Assembly (NCBI GenBank): GCA_003586115.2
Contig: QVOM02000034.1
Span: 106,963,510-107,027,509 of the forward strand
DNA: 64,000 bases
Direction of reading: 5' to 3'
Source of the DNA: Salvator merianae
Taxonomy: Eukaryota > Chordata > Lepidosauria > Squamata > Teiidae
Position numbers and translations under genes: made by a program
Shown here: positions 34,421-46,360 of the stretch, piece after piece
Layout of the letters: each line of letters begins with the position of its first letter
How positions within the stretch are numbered: the stretch's first letter is position 1
The notes under the pieces: generated by a model
What the model saw: only the letters and a program-made list of their open reading frames with translations
Told to the model about the DNA's origin: nothing
Databases searched by the model: none

Positions 34421-35134
34421 CAGCCTTTTTGCTCTTTCAATCATGGAATGTTCACCAGTGAACATTCCACGGTGGAATAGACCTTGCAGTGAGGAGAGTG
34501 TCCAGACTCTTCCATCTTCTTGGAACAGAACTCCTGCAGGATACCAGCATCTGCAGTGTGAATGCTGGTGTCCTGCTGCCATTCTGCACCATGGCAGTGG
34601 CCGGGAAGTTTCTGGCCGCTGCCATAGCAAATGGCAAAGCCACACGATTGCACAGGAATAGCCGTGCTGTGTTGCACAGCTGTGTGTTCACACCTGGAAG
34701 AAGGCACAAACACAGTGTACCAAGAGCAGTCCAGCTGCTCCTGGTACAGCTGTGAAACACAGTCGGGAACAGTCTTCAGCTGCTCCCATTCTCTCCTAGT
34801 TGTGGAGTACTAAATTGCACTTCACAACTTAAGTGGGAGCAGCTAGCCATGTGGTGCACTGTGGCTGTGGCTGTGCAATTGTGCAAATGTGTCTGCATGT
34901 GCCTACATGATCTGCAGTGCTGCCAATCACCATGGCAGAGGCTGAATGCTTCCCAGCCAGTGTCATGGCAAGGATTGGAAGCAGGACACCAGCATTTGCA
35001 GTGCAAATGCTGATATCCTGCTGGTGTTCTGTTCTAAGGCCCCACAGTTTAGACAATGTCTGTACTGTAGGACCCATTCCACCTTAGAACAGGATAGTTA
35101 TCCTATTCTAAGGCAGCAAGTGCAAAAAAGCCCT
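34421..35134. mobile_element. Foldback MITE family N, long inverted copy F
   Basis: This is the largest copy (714 bp). The left half (34421-34640) and the right half (34910-35134) are imperfect inverted copies. Within them are nested hairpins: TGGAATGTTCAC/GTGAACATTCCA around CA (34444-34469); a 20-bp-arm palindrome centred at 35001 including CAGCATTTGCA g TGCAAATGCTG (34981-35021); and CCTTAGAACAGGATA/TATCCTATTCTAAGG (35082-35113, 14 of 15 pairs). The ends are CAGCCTTTTTGC and GCAAAAAAGCCC. It is non-coding; the many ORFs on both strands are symmetry artefacts. Confidence 0.88.
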
Positions 35135-35744
35135 CACATTCTGCATTCTGCATCCCACGTGCTGTTCTGTTCCAGCAGCACAAAAAATGTGAATGGCTCA
35201 CCCAGATCACCATTGCAGAGTCTGAACTGGCATCTGGAGCAGGTTCGGGCTTTGCAAGGGGAGGTGGACACTGTTTAGCCACAGTCATGGAGTCCATGCC
35301 TCCTCACCTTGCAGCACTCGTAAGAGTGTGAAGACACCAGTCCTGGACTGTTCCTCAGGCCACTGGAATGCCTGTGGATAACTTTTAAGTTGCCAACAGC
35401 AGGAACAGTCTGGGGAGGTCTTAGACAACTCCTGAACTTCTGAGCATGAACACAACGATCTTGCGATCAGTATGGAACATCCCACAAGATAAGCGCACAA
35501 AGGTCCTTGGATTCACGACTCCTGTTCTTCTTTCCCCAGAAGGTAGCCTAGCCATCCAATTCAGGAACCATAGTGTTGTACATTATGGGATGGGGTGGGC
35601 GCATATTGTACAATATCTTTTTCATTACAGAGGTAAGGAGTATTACAAATCTAGATTTCAGAATGACAAGATTTAAAATAAGAATGCAAGAACTGCCAAT
35701 ACTGGAACAAGAATCTGTCTAGTCTGACTGAGCATATCTCTTAA
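35135..35744. other. Unassigned intron sequence
   Basis: It may include another diverged palindromic element (CTGTTCTGTTCCAGCAGC). I could not define one. Confidence 0.45.
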
Positions 35745-35957
35745 CTTTGCATTCACACATGGTGACAAAGTATCTCAAAAACACTTTAGACATAGTAGCA
35801 TGTGGCAGTCGTGTTCTCTTCCCATCACTCATCCACCTTTTCTAACCTAGAATGTCCATGAGAGAGGGAGGGGCAGACTGGCATGTGAACAAACCCGTTT
35901 ACAAACCATCTTGAAGCCATGAGATGTTTTTCTTTTACTCCGTGTGGACATAGCCTA
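35745..35957. mobile_element. MITE family Q, copy 3
   Basis: It has GCATTCACACATGGTGACAA, CATGTGGCAGTCGTGTTCTC, GGAGGGGCAGACTGGCATGT and the end CGTGTGGACATAGCC. Same orientation as copy 1. Confidence 0.78.
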
Positions 35958-37199
35958 GCTCTATGCCTTCATCTGTACTCATGTATTACACATTTGACAT
36001 TTATAGTTAAAGAGCAATAACCACTTTTTTCTTCTAATTGGTTAATAGACACAGAGATAGCCAGTGTTTGGCTTTTCTATTTCTACAGAAATAATGGTTC
36101 CATCACTTCTTCAATGGCTGCTTGACTACAAACACACAGTAGTCATCTCTGTGTTTCTGCAGTTTATTTACACTCAGTGTAGGGTGATAGTAGATAGCTT
36201 TTTTTCTCCTAAAATCTAGCATTGTGTTAATGCTTCCATGCAAATGGACACAAATGGGCCTTTCCCACCCCACTCCACCCTCTCCCCACAGTTTAATTCT
36301 GACTCTGTAATTGTGTCTCTTTTGTGTTTGCTTTTCTATCATAAACCTCTTTGAGTTGTTTGGTTTGGTATCTTACAGCATTACACAACTGTTAAGAGAG
36401 ATAAGATATAAATACTGTATAATTATTCCACCGCAGCTGAAACTTTGAGACCTTATCAGGACCCGCAGGAAATAACTTGGCAGAAAGCCACCAGAAATGC
36501 ACACGCCTTCCCTATGCTTGTGTTTTCATTTTCAACTTTAATTGGTACTAAAAACTGGGAATTAATTACTTTTTATCTTCATGCCTTGGAAGTGTCATAG
36601 AACCAAACGAGACATAGTGATAAATGTGCTTCTGATCTCGAACACCACCTCTTCTACAATCTTCCTATGAACTGCTGCCAGAGTGGGATTTTTTAAATTA
36701 TTGTTATTTTGTAGTTTATCTGCTACATTACTGGCTACTTTGGGAGAGGGGATAAAATTACAGATGTTATGATGTAAGGATAATGGGATTTTTTGCAGAT
36801 GTTGAGGGGAATTAAATGGGGAGCCATCTAGATGTTGTTGAATGCCAGCATATCCAGTGGTTAGGAATGACCAAATGTTATAGTTCAGCAACATCTGGGC
36901 AAATACAGGATGATTCCACAGTGGCCAGTATACCAGATCAGTAAGCATAGTAGGAGATTTTTTTTTCTGCATACTGATGACCCTGCCCAGGGCCTTCCTT
37001 AGACTGGACCAGCATGTGGAAAGGAGGTTCTTAGTATGCTTGCTGGTCCAATATACTGGGCCATGTGGAATTGTTCATAGATTCCCCAAGTAAAGCTTGC
37101 TTCCAGTATTGATGCTTCTCATAGCAATATACAATCAACATGAAAAAAAAAGCATACCATATTACAAGATGTTTTCTGTCTCTTTGTTTTGGATCCTAG
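35958..37199. other. Unassigned intron sequence
   Basis: No gene. Around 36330-36420 a TTTGAGTTGTTTGG...GATATAAATACTGTA motif resembles a LINE 3' end on the + strand. Confidence 0.45.
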
Positions 37200-38110
37200 C
37201 AGTTCTTAACCTAGGTTACATCTTCATTTATTTACTAAATTTATCTTATTTATTTAAGAAGTTTTTATAGCTGCCCAATAACTGTAGGCTTTCTGGGTGG
37301 CTCAAAATAAAAATAAATAAATTAAAATACACAGAAAGACTTCCAAACTCAGTGCCAGGCCTGCATCTCTGAGGAGGCTGTATCAAAGCCTTGTGACCTA
37401 CACACTTTACTTCAGCTGTGGCCTCTCAGAGAACAGGCTTTCTTTTGTTGATTTAAAATTATGAACAGGAACATATGGCTTAAGGTATCCTTGAGGTATT
37501 TTGGTCCCAGACCATTTAGGTCTTTAAAGGCTAAAACAAGGTCTTTAAATTCAACCAGGAAAGAAACTGGGAGCCTCAGCAGTTGGCAAAGGACTGGTGT
37601 GATATGTTCTAAACACCCAGTCCTTGTTAACAGCCATTCAGTCCTAGTCTGGACCAGCTGGAGTTTCAAAGGCAGCCCCACATAAAATGCATTGCAGTAA
37701 CCCAAATAAGAAGATACTAAAGCATGAGCAATTGTGGGCAGCAGACATAGCAGCCACAACTGATACAACATTTTGGGCCATGGAAACCACCTGGGCCTCT
37801 AGTGTCATAGCTGAATAAATGAGCACCCCAAGTTGCGAACCTGATTCCACAGGGAAAGTACAACACTATCCAAGACAAGCTGAATATCATCCACCTGAAT
37901 ACATGGACCACCAGCCAGCAGTTCTTCTGCTTTATCTGGTTTGAGGAAAAGGAGAGGTAAAACTAGGTTTTATCTACATATTGATGGTACAACAAGCCAA
38001 ATCTTCAGGTGAACTCCCCAAGCAGTTTCATACAGATGTTAACCAGCTTGTGGGGAAGAATAGAATCTTGCAGAACCCCACAGCATAGCTGCCAAGGGGT
38101 TGAGCAGTTT
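37200..38110 (-). mobile_element. L2-type LINE, RT C-part and 3' tail
   Basis: The 37225-37320 region is the antisense LINE tail (ATTTATTTACTAAATTTATC then GGCTTTCTGGGTGGCTC). The minus strand then reads SSYLGYCNAFYVGLPLKLQL, HITPVLCQLLRLPVSFLVEF and AFKDLNGLGPKYLKD (37440-37720), with LKPDKAEEL near 37930-37955 and ICMKLLGE near 38015-38040. This is a truncated copy running from the middle of the RT to the 3' end. The open frame of 119 codons is better kept than in the other copies, suggesting a somewhat younger insertion. Confidence 0.88.
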
Positions 38111-39773
38111 CAGTATGAAAACGCCTGGTTATAAATAAACACATGTGCGGATTTGCAAAAGCTGCTGCATGTGCTGACCATGTTGCTGTGCCAATGGGAG
38201 CATGTTAACTCAAGCTAGTATAAAAAGAAAATAATGTGTTGAAGCAACCCAGATTTACCATTCCAGCTGGAGTCACAATACACATGCACACGATTACTGT
38301 ATGTGCAGTAAGAGGAAATGCTTCCATAGAGCATGGGTATTTCTAGATCCTACTTGAGCAATAAGGTAAACTTGCACCTAGTATCAGACACAATGGAATT
38401 AATTCAAAAATTAATGCTGTGTATCCTGCAGTGATTATATTTGACATCAGAGTATTTTCCTTCAGCAGATTATATGCTAATCAGATCTAAGATAAACTGA
38501 TCTGGCAAGTTAAGACCATCAGCTACAGATCTTTCATTTGTTAAATATTACCTGCATTTCTGTCACAAATAATTTTAATCTAAAAGGAGAACCCATTGTA
38601 AATATGTTTTAGGGATAGCTTGGCATGGGAAGTCTGTGATGATCTCCTAATCAACATAAGTCTTCCAGCAGGAGAGAAGCTCACACACCTATCAGCCATT
38701 CTAGCTGTCAGAGATCTAATGATTATTTAAATGTGTCCAATCTTGTCACCTTAGTCCAGGTGTCCCAAGAGCTACATGACTTCTATTGTCCTCTTTTTTC
38801 CCACCTTGGATGGCCCAGGTGACTGTCCCTGACTGCTTGTCCCCTCTGGTCCTGCCCCACTCCATCAGAACACAGAAAGCTCTATAATTGGCCCTAGTTT
38901 TTGGTCAGCAAGAGAGGGAAGATCTTGACTTTAAGAGCTGCCCCTTTGCCATTCTGAGAAAGTGAGAACTTGGCTCGCAAGAACACTCCCAATCACTCTC
39001 CTTGCTGCTCCCTTCCCCTAACAGAACAGGAGGACCAGAAGACGACTCTAGTGGTGAGATTTTGCCCAATCTCCTTTTGGAAAGATTTTTAGCTAAATTA
39101 CTGCTTTTGGGTGAGAGCAAGTGTGGGGATTGGAGGCTTTGTGGGCAACAATAAATATGCATGTTAGGTACCATCTTAACTAGATGAGAGCTGGGGAGAG
39201 AGCTTGAACAGCCAGGTTGGGTTGCGGGCTTCAGCTGGGTTAAGGGAAATCAGCCCTAACCTACCAAGACCCTCCCAGTTAAGTGGGATTCTCTAATCCA
39301 TTGAAAAGTATCAAACAAAAGTGTCAAGCATTTGAGTAGCAGGTTAATTGTAGCCCCCACTCTCTGTCTGTCAAAACTGCTGTTTCCAGTGGCAGCCTCA
39401 CATTCTGTATTGGCTTCAGTTGTGTTTCGTAAAGATAGAATATTTTCTTGTTATTTTCTTAATAGAAATTGTTATGCGTTTGATAATCCATACATGTTTG
39501 GGCTCCTTCTTTGCTCCTCCTCCTTTCACAATCCATGCTAGGCTGTTGACAGTTAAACCAACCTTTGTTTCTTAAAATCTCAGTTGTGTAAATTGGAAGT
39601 TAATTTCCCCAGTACAAACCACTTCGTGTAGCAGTATTCTCTCAGTGCCATCTTCTGGAAGCAACTAGCCAGATAGGAGTGGGACTACTGGCAAGCTGTG
39701 TCTCCAAGAGTTAATCTGAAAGACACTCCAGGAGAAAAGCATGGTAACTGTTATCAAAAACCACTGTGCAGTC
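38111..39773. other. Unassigned intron sequence
   Basis: Nothing is recognised. Short unremarkable ORFs only. Confidence 0.5.
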
Positions 39774-40605
39774 TAAGGGTGTGTTCAGACTAGCGATTTT
39801 TAAAATTGCCTGCATGAAAGGAGCAAATAATTCCTGGGCACACAGGAAAAAAGCCTTACACACATGCTTAAACGATGAGGTGATTCAGCGATCTGACGTC
39901 ACAGCCTGCAGAGAGTGCTGCTCACTGATTGGCCACTCCCTGCCTCCCTGCTGAAGCAGTTTCCAAGTTCTTAACTCCTTAACTGCCAGGTTTTTCTATC
40001 TGCAAATCTCTCCCTCCCCTCCCCGTGATTCCCTGATACACCAGGAATCAGAGACCAGAGGAAGGAGAGATTTGATGTTTGCTTTGCAGACAGAAAAACC
40101 CTGGCAGTTAAGGAAACTGCTTCAGCAGAAAGGCAGGGAGTGAATGCCTCATTTGAACTGAAGCTTTTAATTAAGAGCAGAAGGAGAGATTTGCAGGCAT
40201 GGGAAGAAGAGGTGGGGGAGGGAGAGATTTGCCAGCGTGGGAAACTTTTTGAAGCCCCTGCCTTCTGTAATTAAAAAAACACACACTGGACTTTAGTAGC
40301 GAGGCACTCTCTTCCATGCCTTGTTAAGTCTTTTTTCATGGACAGAAGGCAGGGAGTTTGAAAAGTTTCCTCATGCCAGCAGGAGCTTGCTGTGCCCTTT
40401 CCTTCCTGTGTTTTTGCCCCATGGGTTCCTGCAAGGCTCTGATTGGTTGAGGTGCTCACTAAGGTAACCCAAAAACACTGAAAAGCAGAATATGGAAGAG
40501 TCGACCCAGGCAGACATGGAGAGGCGCAAGGGCAACTTCCAGGTAAGGCTTTCATGGACTTCCCAGCTTAGATGCGCTCGGAAGGCAACTAAAATAGGCT
40601 GACAT
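39774..40605. mobile_element. MITE family R, copy 2, with long internal hairpin
   Basis: It begins TAAGGGTGTGTTCAGACTAG like copy 1. The right end (GGAAGGCAACTAAAATAGGC) matches copy 1 inwardly but has lost the terminal bases. Between 39934 and 40142 the arms CACTCCCTGCCTCCCTGCTG...TTAACTGCCAGGTTTTTC and GACAGAAAAACCCTGGCAGT...AGGCAGGGAGTG are inverted copies. A second hairpin is at the centre (TGATTCC / GGAATCA near 40025-40051). Copy 1 has the left arm but not this complete hairpin. Confidence 0.82.
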
Positions 40606-41378
40606 CCTCTGTTTCTTCTGCAACAAATGTCATTTCATGGGTAATCAAAACAGTTTCAGTCTCATGCCCAAGCCTGAAGCCCAGCTGAAATGTGGGGAAA
40701 CAGCTGACACTAGGGCAACTAGAGCATATTTCCACCATTTACAATCATTTGCATCTTGCTGTCAATCTGTTCTGAAAAAGTGCCTTGCAGAAAGAATGCA
40801 AAAGATGATGCACTGGAGGAGCAGGAGGAAGACACTGGGAACAGAGGTATATGAATTAAATGTTCAGAAAAAAATGTGTGAATATTTTAATGTCTTGTTT
40901 CTAAAACAACTGAAGAGAATTTGAGGGTTTAGATCTCTGCATTCTGGAAAAAAAAAAAAAAAAAAAAGGTCCCCAAAGTCACATTTGGGAAGGAGAGGAT
41001 GGTATTACTTAACTGAAGCTTGGCTGGGTGGGACTTTGCATGTAGGCATCTGATCAGGCAGACCTCAAGAAACAGATCCAGTGAAGGAAGAAAGGAAACA
41101 AGCAAATAAATAAATAAAGGAAAAGGCGGAAAATACGTTAGTGTCTGTTTACTTTAAAAAAAAAAAAAAAAGAAGGAAGGATGAAGAAAATAAAAAACCC
41201 TAGAAAAAATCTGTAGACAATTCAAAAGTTTGTATCTCCAGATTCTAATAAAAATTAGAAAAGCCAGAAACTCCCATTAGGGAAAGGGAGGGTGGTATTA
41301 CTTGGCTGGTTCTCAGGGTGAGCAGAACTTCATAGGTGACCAACTAATCTGTGTTCAAACCAAAAGAAACAGGTGTAG
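40606..41378. other. Unassigned sequence with two poly(A) tracts
   Basis: A20 at 40948-40967 and A17 at 41156-41172 lie in similar contexts. Each is followed by a version of the same text: GGGAAGGAGAGGATGGTATTACTT at about 40987-41010 (shown here in part as GATGGTATTACTT) and GGTGGTATTACTTGGCTG at about 41290. This suggests a duplicated or repeated A-tailed unit. Confidence 0.5.
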
Positions 41379-41882
41379 GACTGCGGTCACACCAAACTTC
41401 TATAATCTGAATTTTTCCCACATTAAGCTTGAGTGATCAGCATGTTCACACCCACACAAAATAATGCGCACTCACATTTGTTTTTTCCATTTACACTTAG
41501 TTCCTAGGCCTCTGCCAGTTTGTTTTGCATTCCTTGTGTAGTTTATTGTTCCTTCTCTAATCCCTGTCTGATTTTGTAGTGGACTCCTCCCCTTCCAGAC
41601 TCAAGTGGTAATTGGCTGGACAAGGTAAGAGATAACGCTTTCCCTGCTCAGCCAGGAAAGGACAAGGAACACCCCCTCTAGTCCTCTCCAGCAATTACAC
41701 CCTGAAAATACAATCAGAGTAAAGAAAGAAACAGATTCAGTGCTAGGATAATCTGAAACAAGGAAAGTACTGGATGGAAGGGGCCAGTATGCATATAAAT
41801 TGGAATGCCATTTTTAAGTGTGATCCCTTGTTGTCAGAAATGGCCTGAAAACTTCTTATTTAACAAGTGTGACCACAGCCCA
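41379..41882. mobile_element. MITE with GGGCTGTGGTCACAC ends
   Basis: The left GGACTGCGGTCACACC and right GTGTGACCACAGCCC are inverted with two differences. An internal pair, CACATTAAGCTTGAGTGATC against TTTTTAAGTGTGATCCC, gives further imperfect symmetry. It is non-coding, 504 bp. Only one copy is seen in this window. Confidence 0.72.
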
Positions 41883-42855
41883 GAAGATGGGGAACAGGGA
41901 ATAATGCACAGGAGCAGAAGGAGGGTACATTTGGAAAGGGAAAGATGGTATAGGGCATTCTGTCCAGGGGATTTGTGACAACACAATGCAGGGGTGCCTA
42001 TAGGAAGGGGTGGTTGGACAACAGGAAAGGCTTTCATTTTATCTCCATGCAGAAGTAGCCATACAGCAAGTTCTAGGCAGAAAGATCTCTTTTTGGGCAC
42101 AGAAACTAAACTAATATCACTTAACAGCATCTCCTGTTTGTTTCATTGTCCTAACAGCCATGTTAAGGAGGGGAAAGAGTGATATTAATCTAGTGTTTAT
42201 TAATTTGCTTTCTTCAATGACTTTTATGAATTTCTGGATGAACGGTTGTTTAAGATCTGGCTTAATGTTCAATTTTACTGCTATTGCTGAATGTCAGTAT
42301 TCTATCTTCTGAATAGCACTTTCTTTTTCCTCTTAATTTTTTTTTTTAAGGATTTATGGGCTGTTCTCTGAATATTATCTTCAAACATGGATATTAGGCA
42401 TCTTTCCCAGAAATGGGAAAGCTGTGTTTCTTTTTTTGTTTGTTTCTATGTTTATATTTTATCCTTCATCCAGAGGCCCTTGAGCAATTAACAATCCATT
42501 CCATTGTACCAAGGATGTGCATATTTTCACTTGGAATGGGCTAGTCTTAATATTGTGCACTCAAAAATGGAACAGTGTTTGAAACAGGGGCTTATTTGAG
42601 CTCAAAGCAAAACACAACAATTAATTTTGAGTTATTCTGTTCAAGCATTTCAAATATCATTTTAGAGGTGTGTTCTTCTCTGTTAATTAGCAGATTGAAG
42701 GATTTTTTTAAAAAAACAACAACCTGATGACATACTCAGTAGTCAGTAGCACTGATCATGTCCTACCACCCAATCCATTGTGATAACACCAAGAGCTACC
42801 CATGAGGAACTACAGGGTATATTGCATAATGGCCTATGGCAAAACCACTTGAAAG
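41883..42855. other. Unassigned intron sequence
   Basis: An AAGGATGTGCATATTTTCAC motif near 42512 resembles one end of family T without a partner. Otherwise nothing is recognised. Confidence 0.45.
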
Positions 42856-43528
42856 TAAAGGTGTGCATTAACTGATTTTTAACATTTCAGTTTGGATCAA
42901 ATTGAACCACAGCTATGGGTAAATTGGTATGGAACTAATCTAAAAGTGCCAGACCAGTTCTACAAACAGGACTGTTGAGCTGTGAATCAGTTTGCCAGAC
43001 CTGCCCTTGCCATACTGCTTCCCATGAGCCTGTCCTCCCTCAATCACACTGCAGTCTCCCCATCACATTTCCGGCCTCCCTGCACAGCAAACTTGGCCAG
43101 TTGTGTTTGAGAAACACTTGATCTGTGGCTAGGAGGACCACAATACTCCATTGACCTGCCAAAGAACTGTATAGACACCAGCAGCAACCCTGTCCCAACA
43201 ACATGGAAGATGAGCAACCAAAGAGGTAATGGGAGGCAGCAAACATGATCAGGGGAGGCCAGGTGCACAGAAAATCTGGAAACATTGTAGAGGAGGCAGT
43301 GACATGATTGGGGCAGGGATCAGATATGCAGTTGGGAGAAGCTGGGAACACAACGGGGAAGGGATAGAAGATTGAACCAATGAAACCTTCTGTCCACTTC
43401 CCTATGAGTTCAGTGCTAAATTGAAGCCCCCTGAACATTGTGGGGTTTCGTATGGTCTGGTCCCAAACCCTATGAATAACCCCATTCGTACAAACTACGT
43501 TTGTAATGAACTGTTTGGCACATCTCTA
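42856..43528. mobile_element. MITE family T, copy 2
   Basis: The left end TAAAGGTGTGCATTAAC and right end TTTGGCACATCTCTA are inverted. Interior inverted words (GGTATGGAACTAATCTAAAA; TATGGTCTGGTCCC) and TTTGTAATGAACTGTTTGGC, shared with the right end of the copy at 56418 (TTTAATGAACTGTGGTTTGGC minus one base), support it. Confidence 0.65.
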
Positions 43529-44610
43529 ATTGAAATTTTACATATATATGTATCTTGCCCTATTATTCTACAGTGGATTCTGAGTTTTCTTCCAATCAGT
43601 TCAGCTAGGTTCTGATGAAACATTTTGGCTATTTGCATTTTCTTCCAATATCAGAACAAAACATTTCCGACAGGGTAGCTTACCATGACAGTGGGAACTC
43701 CTTTGTGGTGGAACTGACATCAGGCCAGTGGGCATAACATTGCATCAGCCAAATGCCAACTCAGAAGCCAGAAGTCTGGCCATACTTTCTGCGCATGGCC
43801 AGAGTTCTGGTTGGAGATACCCGCTGTTGCAGCTGGTGTTGCACTGTATTGTAGACCAATCTCCTCAGCCTCAGAGGGCCCCTTCAAAAGTGCAGTGCTG
43901 TGGGCTGATCTCTCACACCCACACAGCAGCAGTGTCTTGCTGATGTTGCTGCATTTGCGGGTGGGGAGGTGTCAGTGTGAATGAAGCCAAAGTCACAGTT
44001 ACTCCCAGTGTTTTGCTCACACAGCAAAGCTGCAAGGGTGGTGGCGAAGAATCAAGTTCTTGTCGTTCAAAAGATGGATTAAAATACAGTTTGGAGAAAG
44101 CAAGGCAAATCTATAATAAAAGCAGTGCCTTTTCTTTCACTGACCCACTAGTTCCATATGGGCATGTTGCTGCTGGATTTTATGCACCTCTACTCTAATA
44201 CATGAGAGTTTTAACTGGAAAAAAAAGCTCCATTATCTTCATCATGCTCCAATAAAGTAAGCACTATTATGTATAGTGTGTGCCTTTACTGGTTATTTTT
44301 TAAAAGGATATATTGGGTTGATTTAACTTTGTATTGTACACCAAATAGGAGTGTGGCATAAGACAACAGATAATAAAATTTAAGAAAAAACCCATTGCTA
44401 TTCATTGATGTTTTTTCTTCAAGCCCTTTTCTCACATGGCTTAATCTGGATCCAGAGTACACATCATCATAAATTATCCAATCTTATTCCCATATGGAAA
44501 TCAAACATGAAAGAGAAAAGAAGCACAAGAGACCAAGCAAAGGATCAGCTGGTATCATTCCAGTCCTCTATAGCCATGGTTCCCAACACTTTTGATGTAT
44601 GTGCCTTTTT
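43529..44610. other. Unassigned intron sequence
   Basis: Nothing recognised with confidence. A possible weak MITE left end, GGTTCCCAAC, is at 44579. Confidence 0.45.
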
Positions 44611-44657
44611 ACCACCACCACCACCACCATCATCATCTTCATCATTATTATTATTAT
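44611..44657. repeat. (ACC)n-(ATC)n-(ATT)n compound triplet repeat
   Basis: ACC units pass into CAT, then ATT. It produces a poly-His ORF that is an artefact. Confidence 0.9.
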
Positions 44658-46257
44658 CAACCTCTTCCTCCCTCCCCCCCCCCATCCTCCTTCTCCTTGT
44701 TTTTGCATACTCCTAAATGTTCTGGTTTGTGCCCCTGGGGTATGGATCCAGGATGGGAATCACTGCTGTATACTATGAAAAGAGAAGCAGTTACAAATAC
44801 ATTGACATATCTCAAATGAATTGTAGCACTACCACAGACTCTCTCATTAAACCATTCATTCCTCACTGGCCACTGGAATCTCCACTGAATTCAGTAAAGT
44901 TTAATTTTGATTACACATATCTGAGATTGCACTGGAGAATTCTTACGTATAATGCCACAAAAGGGAGGTACTCTATAAATGTATTTTCTGTTTAGGGAGA
45001 CTAAGAGCCTACTTACACTACAATATAGGAATGTGCATGAAGCTATTTCTTGTCCCAAACACTAAAAGTAAGCCCTAATAACCCATGAAGATGGAACTTA
45101 TATGTAGATTGCTGCTTTAGACCCATAGAGAAGGATTGATTCAGACTGAAGTCAGTCTTTTGCATATTCCTCACATAGTTCCTTTTGCTGGCAATTTCTC
45201 TTCAAGTTATAGAGAAGGCAAGAAGGCGTAGTGACTATCAAATCTGAAGGTCACCAGTCACAAAGACTGTAGTTTCTACAGTCTATTAAGGTCTGGCGAA
45301 AGAAGTCTGTTTACTTTTCCTTTTTAGCCATTGATGTTTTTACAGAAGGATCTCCTCCACTTACAGTTATAAAGTTCCACCAAATCTAGGAATGGTGTGT
45401 TGTCACCTAGTCTGTGAACTGATTCTGCTTTCTAAATAACAAGTGAGCAGAGGTGGTTGTTGATATTTGTCTTTTACATTATTCCTTCATTCATGTGTGC
45501 ATTCATAGTTGTGTGACTGTGTGTAAAGAACTGAAATTTGCCTGCAGGGACCAGATCCTGTTTCTTGGTTACAAAAATTATAGGGAGAAGGCTATTCTTC
45601 AGTTTAGACAGGATGAATAATATATTGCTGATGAGGAATGGAACACATATGAGACTAAACAGAGGACAGAACTTATGTATGACTTCTTTCCTCCTCTAAA
45701 AAAGAAATAAAGAAAAGAAATGGCCTTGCGGATTTCTTGAAAAAGAGATGAAAGGAAAGCGCTTCTTATATAGGGTTCCTTCAAATATCCTTTGCTGATT
45801 TGGTAATTATGTCTTAGCTGTGTCAGTAGAGTAGCATGATGTTTAATAGTGTATATTAAAATGTCTGTAGCATTATCTCAAAAGTTATAACAAGCTAATT
45901 TTGACGTTAGCTGGACAAGTTGATAAGTCCTTTTTAATAAAGTGATATAAAGAAGCTTGGGTAATTATTTTTCACTCATGTTTGTCTTTTAAGGAACTGA
46001 GCTATCTGTCATAATTTTACAATAGCCACAGACAGGGCATCATTAGGAGAAGGATACAGGATTGGCAGAATGGGTGACATTATGTAAATACGTGTGCACC
46101 ATCCTCTCACACATTTAGTATGCCTATTGGACTAGGCATCTAAATATTATAAAGAATAATAAAATGCAAGTAGAGGAGTAACGAAATGGAAGAAATGTGA
46201 TGGATGTTTCTCAGTTGCTGTTCTAATGACCGCAGAGAAATACTTCACAGCTGTCGA
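44658..46257. other. Unassigned intron sequence
   Basis: No gene or named repeat. The 45830-46020 part is repeat-poor. Confidence 0.5.
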
Positions 46258-46360
46258 CCATCTTTTTTTCCCCCTGAGTCCTCACAGGTTCATTTCTTCC
46301 ATTACATCTCGCCTTTTCAATGTCACAGGACCCAAGGCAGCATACGATGATGCCATTGCC
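46258..46360 (-). mobile_element. Short LINE 3'-tail fragment
   Basis: In reverse complement it reads GCTGCCTTGGGTCCTGTGAC followed by AAAAGGCGAGATGTAATGGA. This is the common reptile LINE end (CCTTGGGTCC...AAAGGCGGGATATAAAT). It is about 100 bp only. Confidence 0.6.

Noticed and set aside
15700..35134. CRISPR-like or satellite array because similar text recurs
   Set aside because: Copies are dispersed over 35 kb, differ in orientation and have terminal inverted repeats, as transposons do.
34441..35278. Several overlapping ORFs of 60-110 codons on both strands
   Set aside because: The foldback symmetry keeps both strands free of stops. There are no motifs or splice structure.
44592..44819. 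His-rich ORF
   Set aside because: It is a translation of the ACC/ATC triplet repeat.
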